From contig NZ_JAAGRY010000016.1 in the NCBI RefSeq assembly GCF_015707995.1, forward strand, positions 1 to 52,487: 52,487 nt of DNA. The letters are read 5' to 3'. Shown in pieces: positions 17,833-24,654 of this stretch. How positions within the stretch are numbered: position 1 is the stretch's first letter; every line of letters starts with the position of its first letter. Under the pieces are notes generated by a model, which ran no database searches, was not told the DNA's origin, and saw only the letters and a list, made by a program, of their open reading frames with translations. Both the position numbers and the translations under genes were made by a program. This stretch comes from Microbacterium paulum. Its GTDB lineage: Bacteria > Actinomycetota > Actinomycetes > Actinomycetales > Microbacteriaceae.

Positions 17833-17857
17833 CATACTAGCGCAGCGCGCAAGTATG
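17833..17857. promoter_or_regulatory. higBA operator palindrome overlapping the -10
   Basis: A 25-bp interrupted palindrome of pattern CATACT-N-GCGC-N3-GCGC-N-AGTATG: 20 of 25 positions match their reverse complement. Its left half contains the -10 hexamer of higB (TAGTAT on the minus strand, 17834-17839), so HigA binding would block RNA polymerase, matching classical HigA autorepression. The toxin start codon is only 5 bp away. Confidence 0.75.
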
Positions 17858-17896
17858 AGGAAGGGTCTGACGGGACGGTCAGCCAGCGCAGGAATG

Positions 17897-17921
17897 ACGA
17901 TCCCTAATTGGGCATCGTGCG
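17897..17921. repeat. Island 25-bp boundary repeat, copy 1
   Basis: Copy 1 of a four-member family with core GATCCCTA-N3-GGGCA followed by a GC-rich end. This copy is itself an imperfect palindrome (18 of 22 central positions symmetric). It lies between the higBA promoter and the stop of the 97-aa membrane gene. Confidence 0.65.
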
Positions 17922-17950
17922 TTCGGGGAGGGTGTCCGGGCGTTTGGCAG

Positions 17951-18244
17951 TCAGATCGCGGATTCGGAGTTGGACCGGTTGGGTCGCACTTGCGCCGTAC
18001 GCCGACCGATGAGGAAGGCGACCGTGAGGAGACCGATCGCCAGGATGACCCCTCCGATAATCGTGGTGCGGGAGAGGAACACACCGCTGGCCCCGGGAAC
18101 GAACGTTGCGTCTGCGAGCGGTTGATACGCGAACCAGCCGAACGTGACCGGGGTCAGCAGCCCGGCGATCAGTGCGACGGCACCCGCTGCGACCACGATG
18201 CCGGCGATGGTCCACGCGATGATCGATCTCTTGCGTTCGCTCAC
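17951..18244 (-). CDS. Small two-helix membrane protein, unknown function
   Basis: 97 aa: a short basic N-terminus (MSERKRS), a hydrophobic helix at about 8-30, a loop with GWFAYQPLADATFVPG, a second helix at about 58-82 and a charged tail (GRRTAQVRP). I do not recognise the family. GTG 18244 is preceded at exactly 6 nt by TAGTGT (18251-18256), consistent with leaderless transcription. It is bracketed by boundary repeats copy 1 (30 bp downstream) and copy 2 (34 bp upstream), so it forms a one-gene cassette-like unit. Confidence 0.75.
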   Translation of the reverse strand: MSERKRSIIAWTIAGIVVAAGAVALIAGLLTPVTFGWFAYQPLADATFVPGASGVFLSRTTIIGGVILAIGLLTVAFLIGRRTAQVRPNRSNSESAI

Positions 18245-18277
18245 GCGTCGACACTATCCGTGAGCCTGGCCGCCGGG

Positions 18278-18302
18278 ACGATCCCTATCCGGGCATCGCT
18301 CG
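18278..18302. repeat. Island 25-bp boundary repeat, copy 2
   Basis: Shares ACGATCCCTA and GGGCATCG with copy 1 at identical spacing. Lies between two minus-strand membrane genes, 21 bp upstream of the -10 of the 97-aa gene and 101 bp downstream of the stop of the 146-aa gene. Confidence 0.65.
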
Positions 18303-18403
18303 CAGCGGTGTGACTCGGCGAAGCGCGAGCGTCCGCTCGGGCCTCGTGGACACCGCTTCCAGCGACCCGACTCGTTTCGCCGGGGCGGCACGACGCCGTT
18401 CGC

Positions 18404-18844
18404 TTAGTGCTCGCGCTGCCATCGCCGCGCGGCCGCGCCGCGCAGACGATGGCGGCGTGCGAGTTCATCCTCGTAGGCGGCCAACCACACGACGGCGCGT
18501 TCACGCTTTACATGGCCCCTCGCCGCGTCCCATAACGCCGGCGACAGTGCCAGAAGCAGTATGCCGACGAGCGCAACTATCAGGATTAGCCTGGCCCACC
18601 ACGACGTGGCGAGCGCTGGATCGGGCTGCACCGTGATGAATGGCGCTGCAATGACGACGAAGATTGCCAGCACCAAGCTCGCGACATTGAACTGCGTCGC
18701 GACGCTGTCGTCGGCGCTCTGGGCACGCAGCTTCGCGAGAACGTTGACTTGGGTGGATCGACTTGCGAGCGCAAAGTCGTTCAGTCGATCTGTTGTGACG
18801 TCCACGTCGTTATGAATGTGCGGTTCGGCCTTCTTGCGCGCCAT
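18404..18844 (-). CDS. Two-helix membrane protein, unknown function
   Basis: 146 aa. A hydrophilic N-terminal half (MARKKAEPHIHNDVDVTTDR, then a helical segment containing LAKLRAQSAD) precedes two hydrophobic helices near residues 55-75 and 85-107 and a basic C-terminus (RRHRLRGAAARRWQ). ATG 18844 was chosen over an upstream in-frame ATG at 18901 because AGAGGA lies 7 nt before it and a -10-like TAGTGT at 18879-18884 falls between the two, putting the upstream ATG outside the transcript. Lies between boundary repeats 2 and 3. Family not recognised. Confidence 0.75.
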   Translation of the reverse strand: MARKKAEPHIHNDVDVTTDRLNDFALASRSTQVNVLAKLRAQSADDSVATQFNVASLVLAIFVVIAAPFITVQPDPALATSWWARLILIVALVGILLLALSPALWDAARGHVKRERAVVWLAAYEDELARRHRLRGAAARRWQREH

Positions 18845-18943
18845 AGTTCGTCCTCTGCCGATGGGTCCAGGAGAGAGGACACTATCGCTCGGCGCTGACA
18901 TCGTTCGCAGCGCTAGCGCGCGTCAAAGGATCGATCGAGACAA

Positions 18944-18968
18944 ACGATCCCTATTCGGGCAGTGCGCG
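18944..18968. repeat. Island 25-bp boundary repeat, copy 3
   Basis: Matches ACGATCCCTA-TTC-GGGCA of the family; the distal part reads GTGCGCG. Positioned 59 bp upstream of the TAGTGT element of the 146-aa gene and about 440 bp beyond the stop of the HIRAN gene. Confidence 0.65.
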
Positions 18969-19406
18969 ATGAGGGGACCGGCGCGCGCAGTTGTGGCGTG
19001 ACTGGTCGGCTAGCCAGGCGTGCGACCCGGCTTGGTTAGCGTCGCGCGACGATCGGCGGCACCCAGACTCCTTCGATGATTCCTGGCTGCCCTCCGTAGG
19101 CGCGGAGCTACAACGAGAACGTCGCGTGAGGGGCTGGGAGTCAGTTACTCTCCGGGTCCGATCGGAGTGAGGTGTGGCCGGACGTAGAGCTGGAGGAAGC
19201 CGTCTAGCCGTAGACGAGCGCATGTTCTTCGTACGAGGTAAGTATCGGCGCAGGTCGTTCGGTAGAAGAAGTGGTCGTCGTGGTACACCGCGTCGGGCGA
19301 CCTCCCGCCGGTCGGCTAATTACGGTCACTGACGGAGCGTGACCTCGAAGCTCTGGTCACGCAGCTGGGTCCTCGACTATCCGAATGGTGTTCTCTTCAG
19401 AAACGC
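18969..19406. other. Non-coding stretch, nothing recognised
   Basis: 438 bp between boundary repeat 3 and the HIRAN-gene stop. Short frames on both strands lack ribosome-binding sites, GC-biased third positions or recognisable protein features. I see no tRNA and no strong hairpin. Confidence 0.5.
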
Positions 19407-20228
19407 CTACGCGTGTGCCGCCAGTCGGAATTGCTCGCCCGCGAAGAAGTCAAAGTCGGGATCGAGCTGCGCTTCCATCTCCACGAGGATGCGAAGGTGC
19501 CATCCCGCGTCTGTTGAGTTCACATGCTCCACGTGCAGCTCTACTGTGCCTGCGGCACGCGCTCGATCGAGTGCGGAAGTTAGCAGATCGGGAACGTAAC
19601 CGAGGGGATCGTCCGAGCCCGCCAAAACGAGTAGGGCGAGCTGGGAGAACTGGTTAGTTGGCTCGGAGTGGAGAGTGAGTTCGTCGCCCGGCCTGAGGGA
19701 GCCAAGCAGCGTCTCGAGTTCGTCGATCGAGTACATTCCGCGATCCACACCATGAACAGGCACCGTCTTTGTCATGAGATGCCGAACGCCGTTGACCAAG
19801 AAGAAGCAGTGCCAGGATTCGCTGCGTAGTTGGGGAACGGGGAACAACTGGATCGTGTCGCCCTCCCGGGCGCCGTGGGATCGGGAGAGGAGTTCCCACG
19901 GAGTGTCATCATCGTCAAGCGCAAGCTCGTGCAGGTGACGTTTGTAGTCCGGGCGGCGTGGGTCCATGATCCGTTGCGCGAAGAAAGGGAACAGCGTGCG
20001 CGATGTGTAGGACGCATCGATGTCGTCGAAACCGAGCAGAGGAACGAAGCCTTCGACGTCGCGTGCCCGCGCGAAGTAGTCGAACTTGTACTCATAGCCG
20101 TCGAAGGCGAGTTGGCCAATCGGTTCGATAGCACGTGTGATCGGGTGTTGCCAGCTCACTATGAGTCGGCGACCGCCAACGGGTACAGGTCGGGTTGCGT
20201 CTGCGATCTGTGTGTCAACAGATTTCAT
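19407..20228 (-). CDS. HIRAN-domain protein with HipA-N-like N-terminus, partner of a HipA-like kinase
   Basis: 273 aa. Residues about 20-95 (LIVSWQHP ... IGQLAFDGYEYKFDY ... FPFFAQRI) resemble the N-terminal 'couple_hipA' region of HipA proteins. Residues about 155-255 fit the HIRAN pattern: VHGVDRGMY, LRPGDELTLHSEPTNQFSQ, LALLVLAGSDDPLGYVPD. HIRAN domains occur in DNA-repair helicases, where they bind DNA ends, and as stand-alone domains in prokaryotic conflict loci. ATG 20228 lies 14 bp inside the kinase 3' end with GGAAGG 7 nt upstream, so the two are translationally coupled. I infer that it complements the kinase, which lacks this region, either as a regulatory subunit or antitoxin or as a DNA-damage sensor. 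Family assignment is by eye; the HIRAN part is more convincing than the HipA-N part. Confidence 0.68.
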   Translation of the reverse strand: MKSVDTQIADATRPVPVGGRRLIVSWQHPITRAIEPIGQLAFDGYEYKFDYFARARDVEGFVPLLGFDDIDASYTSRTLFPFFAQRIMDPRRPDYKRHLHELALDDDDTPWELLSRSHGAREGDTIQLFPVPQLRSESWHCFFLVNGVRHLMTKTVPVHGVDRGMYSIDELETLLGSLRPGDELTLHSEPTNQFSQLALLVLAGSDDPLGYVPDLLTSALDRARAAGTVELHVEHVNSTDAGWHLRILVEMEAQLDPDFDFFAGEQFRLAAHA

Positions 20229-21150
20229 CGCGCATCCTTCCAAGATTTGTTGTGATCAGGCTACGAGCAAACCTACGCGCAGGTTCCGACATTCCCGGTA
20301 CTGCGTGGATGATTGCCTCGACATCGGCGAGATCCAGCAGATCTAGGCGAGCACACCAGTGGTCCCTCGCGGCGTTAGCTCCCAGATTCACAGCGCGTCG
20401 AGCTGCTTCGACGAGGCTCGGTGTTGGTTCTTCTTCCCAATCGAATCGCCAGGCCGTGCCGCGAGCAACGAATGCATCGAATCGTGGCCGGTCGGCCAAG
20501 AGTTCAAGGCGCCGAGCGTCCAGGAGGTTGTATCCAAGACTCCCTTCGTTGTCGTAGGCCGCCGCTAGCCGCGTCCGCTCACGCCCAAGAGCATGTCGGA
20601 GCACCGACCAGTTCTGCTCATGTCGGTCGCGATTGGACACCAAAGCGTCGAGCACCAGGAAACCAGTGAAGTAGCCAAACGCGTCAAGCTCTCCAACGCT
20701 CGTCCCGTATGGCACGTCGACCCCCTGCAGAGCATCGTGAATCGCCTGCATCGAGTAGCCGGGAGTTGCCCCGTGCACGCGATCAACGGAACTGTTGAGC
20801 GAGAATGGAACGTTGGCGCTGGCATCCAGCCAAAGGCCGCCCGTGTATGTCTCCCACTCGACGTCCGGTCGTACGTTTCTCGAGAGTGTTCCGGCGCGAC
20901 CGCTGCGTACGCCCAGCTCGACCACGGCGCTGGGGACTCCAAGCAAATGCGCGAGCTCGGCGCTGATCTTCTCGGCCCAATCCCCACCCTGCATATGTCC
21001 GTTGGAGTGCAGAGTGACGGGCTTGAACAGCCAGCGGTTCTCGGGGGTGTGCGGTACTCCTGGCGCCGCAAGCCACACTTTCTCGCTCGCACCCAGCTGT
21101 TCCTCCACTACAACCGTCCACGCGGAGACGTCGACGATCGGGTAGGTCAC
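20215..21150 (-). CDS. HipA-like serine/threonine kinase (stand-alone C-terminal kinase domain)
   Basis: 311 aa. Kinase hallmarks of the HipA/CtkA group: the ATP-anchoring lysine K43 in WLFKP, WAEKISAELAHLLGVPSA (residues 58-75), the catalytic segment SNRDRHEQNWSVL with D175 as likely base and N180, and the metal-binding D200 in AAAYDNEGSLG. It lacks the N-terminal lobe extension of full HipA (about 440 aa). HipA toxins phosphorylate aminoacyl-tRNA synthetases or other targets and cause dormancy; the substrate here is unknown. Start GTG 21150 has TAGCCT (21157-21162) exactly 6 nt upstream, a leaderless promoter signature. No HipB-type helix-turn-helix gene is adjacent; the only partner is the overlapping HIRAN gene. 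Confidence 0.78.
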   Translation of the reverse strand: MTYPIVDVSAWTVVVEEQLGASEKVWLAAPGVPHTPENRWLFKPVTLHSNGHMQGGDWAEKISAELAHLLGVPSAVVELGVRSGRAGTLSRNVRPDVEWETYTGGLWLDASANVPFSLNSSVDRVHGATPGYSMQAIHDALQGVDVPYGTSVGELDAFGYFTGFLVLDALVSNRDRHEQNWSVLRHALGRERTRLAAAYDNEGSLGYNLLDARRLELLADRPRFDAFVARGTAWRFDWEEEPTPSLVEAARRAVNLGANAARDHWCARLDLLDLADVEAIIHAVPGMSEPARRFARSLITTNLGRMRDEIC

Positions 21151-21194
21151 GCCGCGAGGCTATCAGCGGACCGAGCTAGGACTGCTCGTTCGCG

Positions 21195-21219
21195 CCGATC
21201 CTTTAGTGGGCAGCGCACG
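21195..21219. repeat. Island 25-bp boundary repeat, copy 4
   Basis: The most divergent copy (CGATCCTTTAGTGGGCA then GCGCACG) but alignable with copies 1-3 without gaps. It lies 32 bp upstream of the kinase -10 and coincides with the point where the integrase remnant loses similarity to full-length integrases. Confidence 0.55.
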
Positions 21220-22009
21220 CAGAGGGCTCCCTGTCGAGCACCATCGGCACGCGATCTGGGACCGGCAGATCGCCTTCAACCCTTGTGATCGGATCGACTT
21301 GCCGAAAACGCACGACGTGAACGAGGGCACCCTCGCAGCACTGACCTACGCGCAGGTGGAGGCTGCCTCGGGCCAGCTCACGCTGTTCAAGCCCTACGAC
21401 GTACTGGTGCGGTTCATGGCGTACACCGCCCTCCGGGCGGGTGAGGTTGCAGGTCCGCGCGTACGCGATGTAGACCTCGCTGCCGGCCATGTCTCGGTGC
21501 GGCAAACCGCGCAACACATCGCAGGGGAGTGGGTGTTCGGAACGCCAAAGTCGCGGCGCTCATCGCGCGACGTGCCCCTGCTCGACCGTCGGCCGATTGC
21601 CGACCTGAAGGCACACAAGATGCAGCACCCGCGCTCGGGCGACGACGACGCGCTGTTCTGGCCGGGGCGCACACCGGGATCGCATCGGGTCGACTACGGG
21701 CGGGTGTGGGATCTCGCGAGCTTCCGCCGGAACTACTTCAATCCCGCGCTCCGTCGCGCCGAGCTTCCGGCGATCCGCGTGCACGACCTCCGCCATACCG
21801 CGGCCAGCTTGAGACTCGCCGCTGGGTTCCCGCCGTACCAGGTCAGCCGCTGGCTCGGCCACGCGAGCGTCGTCACGACGGACACGATCTACTCCCACCT
21901 CTACCCGACGGACTACGCGCAGCACATCGCCCGGTTCGAGGCCTACGCCGCCGAACTTCAGAAGGTCGGGAGACTCACCAGGTTGTTCGTCCACTTGCCG
22001 TCCGCGTAG
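21206..22009 (+). pseudogene. Truncated tyrosine integrase (remnant)
   Basis: The frame encodes the catalytic domain of a phage-type tyrosine recombinase: TALRAGEVAG (Arg), GTPKSRRSS (Lys), HDLRHTAASL (His/Arg), WLGHASVVTTDTIYSHL (His and nucleophile Tyr). The N-terminal arm-binding and most of the core-binding domain are missing; similarity begins only at FNPCDRIDLPK near 21275. At the 3' end the frame reads into the antisense of the DUF3892 gene. It therefore lacks roughly 120-150 residues in front, and its C-terminus is probably replaced. The catalytic residues are intact, so recent decay or a regulatory role cannot be excluded, but binding the left-end arm sites seems impossible. Confidence 0.8.
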
Positions 22010-22239
22010 GTGCGAAGGTACGGCTTGGTGTTCTCTGGATGGACAGAAGCAACGTTCACGCGATTTGCGCCGCTGCCGACATATGCAGTGTTCGTCTTGT
22101 CATCGACCCACGCGACCAGCGAGGGCTTGTCGTTCTCCCCGACTTTTCCGGTGCTGACGTTCTTCCACTTGTACTTGACGATCTCGTCCTCTGTCTTCTT
22201 GGTGCTGCCGAACCGGACGTGCGTTATCTCGATGGCCAT
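21958..22239 (-). CDS. DUF3892-domain protein
   Basis: 93 aa. The start (MAIEITHVRFG), a central YKWKN segment, the run PSLVAWVDD...AYVG, and the C-terminal PYLRTYADGKWTNNLVSLP match the small DUF3892 family, found mostly in accessory regions and of unknown biochemical function. ATG 22239 has GGGGAG 4 nt upstream, which decides it over an upstream in-frame start. It converges on and overlaps the 3' end of the integrase remnant by 52 bp, indicating that this gene was joined to an already truncated integrase. Confidence 0.8.
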   Translation of the reverse strand: MAIEITHVRFGSTKKTEDEIVKYKWKNVSTGKVGENDKPSLVAWVDDKTNTAYVGSGANRVNVASVHPENTKPYLRTYADGKWTNNLVSLPTF

Positions 22240-22338
22240 GATGCTCCCCAATCCCAGACGCACCACCTTGATGCGCTCGCGAGGATCATCGCACTGACCT
22301 TCGACATCAGCGTCGGGCACCTCTGCCAGGATGAGCGC

Positions 22339-23220
22339 ATGTTCCTTGCTGTGCCTGCGCCGACAATCGAGCCAACGTTCGTTGAGACCTTGACCGCTTG
22401 GAGTACCCTCGCCGCTGCGGTGGCTACGACGGCTTCGGTGGTGTTCATTGCTTGGCAGATCGGCCTAACGCGCAAGAGTGTGCAGGCGACCGAGAAGACG
22501 CTTGAGGTCGCCCGGGAAGAGTTCGAGAACGGTCGACTGCTTGAGGTCGAGGCGCAGCGCGCTCGCATCGATGCAGAGATGCCTCGCCTGTTCGTCGGCG
22601 TCACATACGAGTCGACACAGGCATGGCTCCCGGACTCGATGATTGACGATGGGCTGTCTCGTGAGCCGCAAGCGGAAGAGATCACTGCGGAGAAGGAGTT
22701 TTCTCTGCCCCGCGACGCGGGAGTACGCGTGCAAGTGGGCCTCGGGTTGACGGTCACCAATGATGGGCCAAGGCGCGCAATGGTCTATGTGGATCCGTCG
22801 TTTGATCCTGTGGAGAGTCGGCGAACGGTCATTATCGAGGCGGGCAAAGGTACCTTCGAATGGATTCGAAGGACGCATACGGTCGGCGAGTGGGTCAAGT
22901 ACTACGAAGATCGAGAGCGCGGCGAAACGACCGATGTCGCTGTCTCTTGGGTGAACTACGTCTTCCCAGGGGACGTTGGCGCTATCGAACATCACAAAGT
23001 GCTGCAAGGCGGATCCCCGCTTGAACCCGATCCTGAGCGTATGGGCGTGTGGCGCCTCGCGAAGGTCGGACAGCCGTTCGGGCCAGCCAAGATTTTAGGA
23101 ACCCTGGGCACAGGGGTGATGCCTTTCACCCGCGAGTATTACGCGTCCATGACACACATGCGACCGCTCGGAGGATCTTTGCCAGACCTCAGCGCGGAGC
23201 CCAAAACTGAAGGCGGCTGA
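22339..23220 (+). CDS. Membrane-anchored coiled-coil protein of unknown function
   Basis: 293 aa. One transmembrane helix (WSTLAAAVATTASVVFIAWQI, about residues 20-40) is followed by a charged coiled coil (LTRKSVQATEKTLEVAREEF and beyond, about 42-75), then a globular part with alternating beta-type segments (VQVGLGLTVTNDGPRRAMVY) and an aromatic-rich end. I do not recognise a family, but a single helix plus coiled coil plus beta-domain is common among uncharacterised proteins in phage-defence regions. ATG 22339 is supported by AGGA about 8 nt upstream; the frame is open further upstream but only as a shadow of the integrase remnant. It converges on the deoxyribosyltransferase-like gene, 57 bp away. 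Confidence 0.78.
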   Translation: MFLAVPAPTIEPTFVETLTAWSTLAAAVATTASVVFIAWQIGLTRKSVQATEKTLEVAREEFENGRLLEVEAQRARIDAEMPRLFVGVTYESTQAWLPDSMIDDGLSREPQAEEITAEKEFSLPRDAGVRVQVGLGLTVTNDGPRRAMVYVDPSFDPVESRRTVIIEAGKGTFEWIRRTHTVGEWVKYYEDRERGETTDVAVSWVNYVFPGDVGAIEHHKVLQGGSPLEPDPERMGVWRLAKVGQPFGPAKILGTLGTGVMPFTREYYASMTHMRPLGGSLPDLSAEPKTEGG

Positions 23221-23277
23221 TCGGCTCGGGTGTCCTGCGCCCCGGACGCCGCGGTTTCCAGTCTCCGCGGTCGACGC

Positions 23278-23864
23278 CTAATTGGCGTTGGGCGCCAGTA
23301 TGCGGAGGAAGCTCTGGCCAGTGTCCCGGGCCTCCCACGCCCCTTGCAGATGCCGAGTGATGGCGCCGATGTCGCCTGCGAGGGTGCTCTGCCAGAGGTT
23401 TGGGCTGTACTCCTCGACTCGGAGCAGGTTGTCCACGTCGAAGATCGGCCCAGTACCTTTGGCCCGAACCAGAGCGACAGGCTTGTCGGCTGCGATCCGC
23501 ATCCCGAGCTCGAACAGAACGTTCGGATTGTGTTCGGTTAGGTCTGCAAGAACTATGTCCGCCGCTAGCAATTCAGTAACGATGGTCGACTGAATCACGT
23601 CTGATCCCTGACGCTTTGCGGTGCGGAGCTCGAAACCTGCCGCCTCGACGGCGGGCTTGAATACGGCAGCCAGAACCTCATCGAAGAAGCCGATTGGATG
23701 GTTGTCGCTTCGCTCTACAAAGGGCCGTTCGATCGATTGGCTGGAAGTCTGTCCGAAAGCCGGTCCTGAAGCGAGCGTTTGGACGCAGGCGCGGCGTCGG
23801 CGGCTGCGCTCAAGGCATCGAGTGACCGCCCGCCGCCCTTACGACACGCGCAGATGCGCGCCAT
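23278..23864 (-). CDS. Nucleoside 2-deoxyribosyltransferase/TIR-like enzyme spanning a -1 frameshift
   Basis: The C-terminal 150 codons form one frame: VERSDNHPIGFFDEVLAAVF, GSDVIQSTIVTELLAADIV, LADLTEHNPNVLFELGMRIA, then DKPVALVRAKG. This is the Rossmann-like fold of nucleoside deoxyribosyltransferase/TIR-like proteins, with the expected nucleophilic Glu in FELG. That frame has no usable start upstream of its conserved part. A second frame begins at ATG 23864 (GAGG 7 nt upstream), encodes MARICACRKGGGRSL ... SLQDRLSDRLPANRSNGPL and ends at TAG 23715-23717, exactly where the first frame takes over in -1. The junction is C CCT TTG (23718-23724), a perfect X XXY YYZ slippery heptamer. Either the gene uses programmed frameshifting or one C was lost. 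It overlaps the membrane gene upstream by 55 bp and probably forms an operon with it. Likely role: a nucleotide- or NAD-processing effector. Confidence 0.65.
23718..23724 (-). other. Candidate -1 ribosomal slippery site
   Basis: Minus-strand heptamer C CCT TTG in the upstream reading frame, followed immediately by TAG in that frame. A -1 slip re-pairs CCC and TTT and continues as GTA GAG CGA into the conserved domain. Downstream pairing is weak (GAAGC with GCTTC about 16 nt apart); I see no strong pseudoknot. A simple one-base deletion in what was CCCC explains the data equally well. Confidence 0.45.
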
Positions 23865-24511
23865 CTCTTCGCCTCGTCCGTAGTGAAGTCATGGCCGTCC
23901 GCAAGTATCTCTAGCAATGACTGGATTTCATCGCGCGCTTCGACAAGATCTGGTGGCGCGAGACGCGCGGATTCGAACCGCTGAAGTGACTCATTCATGA
24001 GGGTGTTGGCGCTAGCCTCCCCACTGGCCAGCAACCTGCTGGCCGCAACGACGTCCGAGCACGCTGCACCCTGCAACTCCAGACGGGCGGCGCGGGCGGC
24101 GCGATCGGCCTGTCGGAACGCGTCGTCAACTCGAGCTCGAAGTCGGGTTAGCTTCCATCGCGCAATGCCTTGAGGTGAGAACGGTAGATCGTCAATGAGC
24201 GCCCAGATTAGGGGAATCGTGGGTGCGGCGACCAGCACGAAGAAGGTGTAGATCAACGCGTAAACGACGAGCGCGGTCTGTTTGTCAGGAATCGCGGCAC
24301 CGGTCATCCCGCTTAGACCCGCAAGGAACGATGACGTCAGGCCTATGACGGCGACCGCGTACATGACGGCGATCGCCACGCGCGCGCCCTTGGTGCGGGG
24401 CTTGTTGATTGCCTGGACCCGCAGGTACATCGCTCTAACCTCGATGACAAGGGCGAGCGCAAGAACAGCAATCAACTGGACGATCTGTGCCCAGAAGTCG
24501 GTTGATTCCAC
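23810..24511 (-). CDS. Three-helix membrane protein, unknown, partner of the deoxyribosyltransferase-like gene
   Basis: 233 aa. Three hydrophobic helices (about 9-29, 47-68, 82-108) are followed by a mostly helical soluble C-terminal half rich in Ala/Arg/Leu (WKLTRLRARVDDAFRQADRA, MNESLQRFESARL, VEARDEIQSLLEIL). The arrangement recalls membrane components of SLATT-like nucleotide-signalling conflict systems but is not a clear match. GTG 24511 has TATGGT (24518-24523) exactly 6 nt upstream, i.e. a leaderless promoter, which decides the start. It overlaps the enzyme gene by 55 bp and is transcribed divergently from the CHAT gene, whose start is 143 bp away. Confidence 0.75.
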   Translation of the reverse strand: MESTDFWAQIVQLIAVLALALVIEVRAMYLRVQAINKPRTKGARVAIAVMYAVAVIGLTSSFLAGLSGMTGAAIPDKQTALVVYALIYTFFVLVAAPTIPLIWALIDDLPFSPQGIARWKLTRLRARVDDAFRQADRAARAARLELQGAACSDVVAASRLLASGEASANTLMNESLQRFESARLAPPDLVEARDEIQSLLEILADGHDFTTDEAKRWRASARVVRAAGGHSMP

Positions 24512-24654
24512 GAGATGACCATAGCGACCGGCTCTGACGGGGTCCCTCTACGAACGCCCGCATAGGGGCTCTCCTTTGCGTCGAGGCGCACCGACACCCG
24601 GGCATGATCGTCGCCACGCCTGGGCACGTCGTGGCCTCTCGGTAGGCTCCAGGC

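Noticed and set aside
17897..21219. Integron attC sites for the 25-bp repeats
   Set aside because: No IntI-type integrase and none of the R-box/L-box core words; the repeats are too short and only weakly palindromic except copy 1.
23278..23598. Deoxyribosyltransferase-like gene starting at GTG 23598
   Set aside because: That start lies in the middle of the conserved fold; about 40 conserved residues in the same frame lie upstream, so the frameshifted longer gene is preferred.
24590..24620. Fifth copy of the island 25-bp repeat
   Set aside because: Only about 8 contiguous bases (CCGGGCAT) match; the GATCCCTA half is absent.
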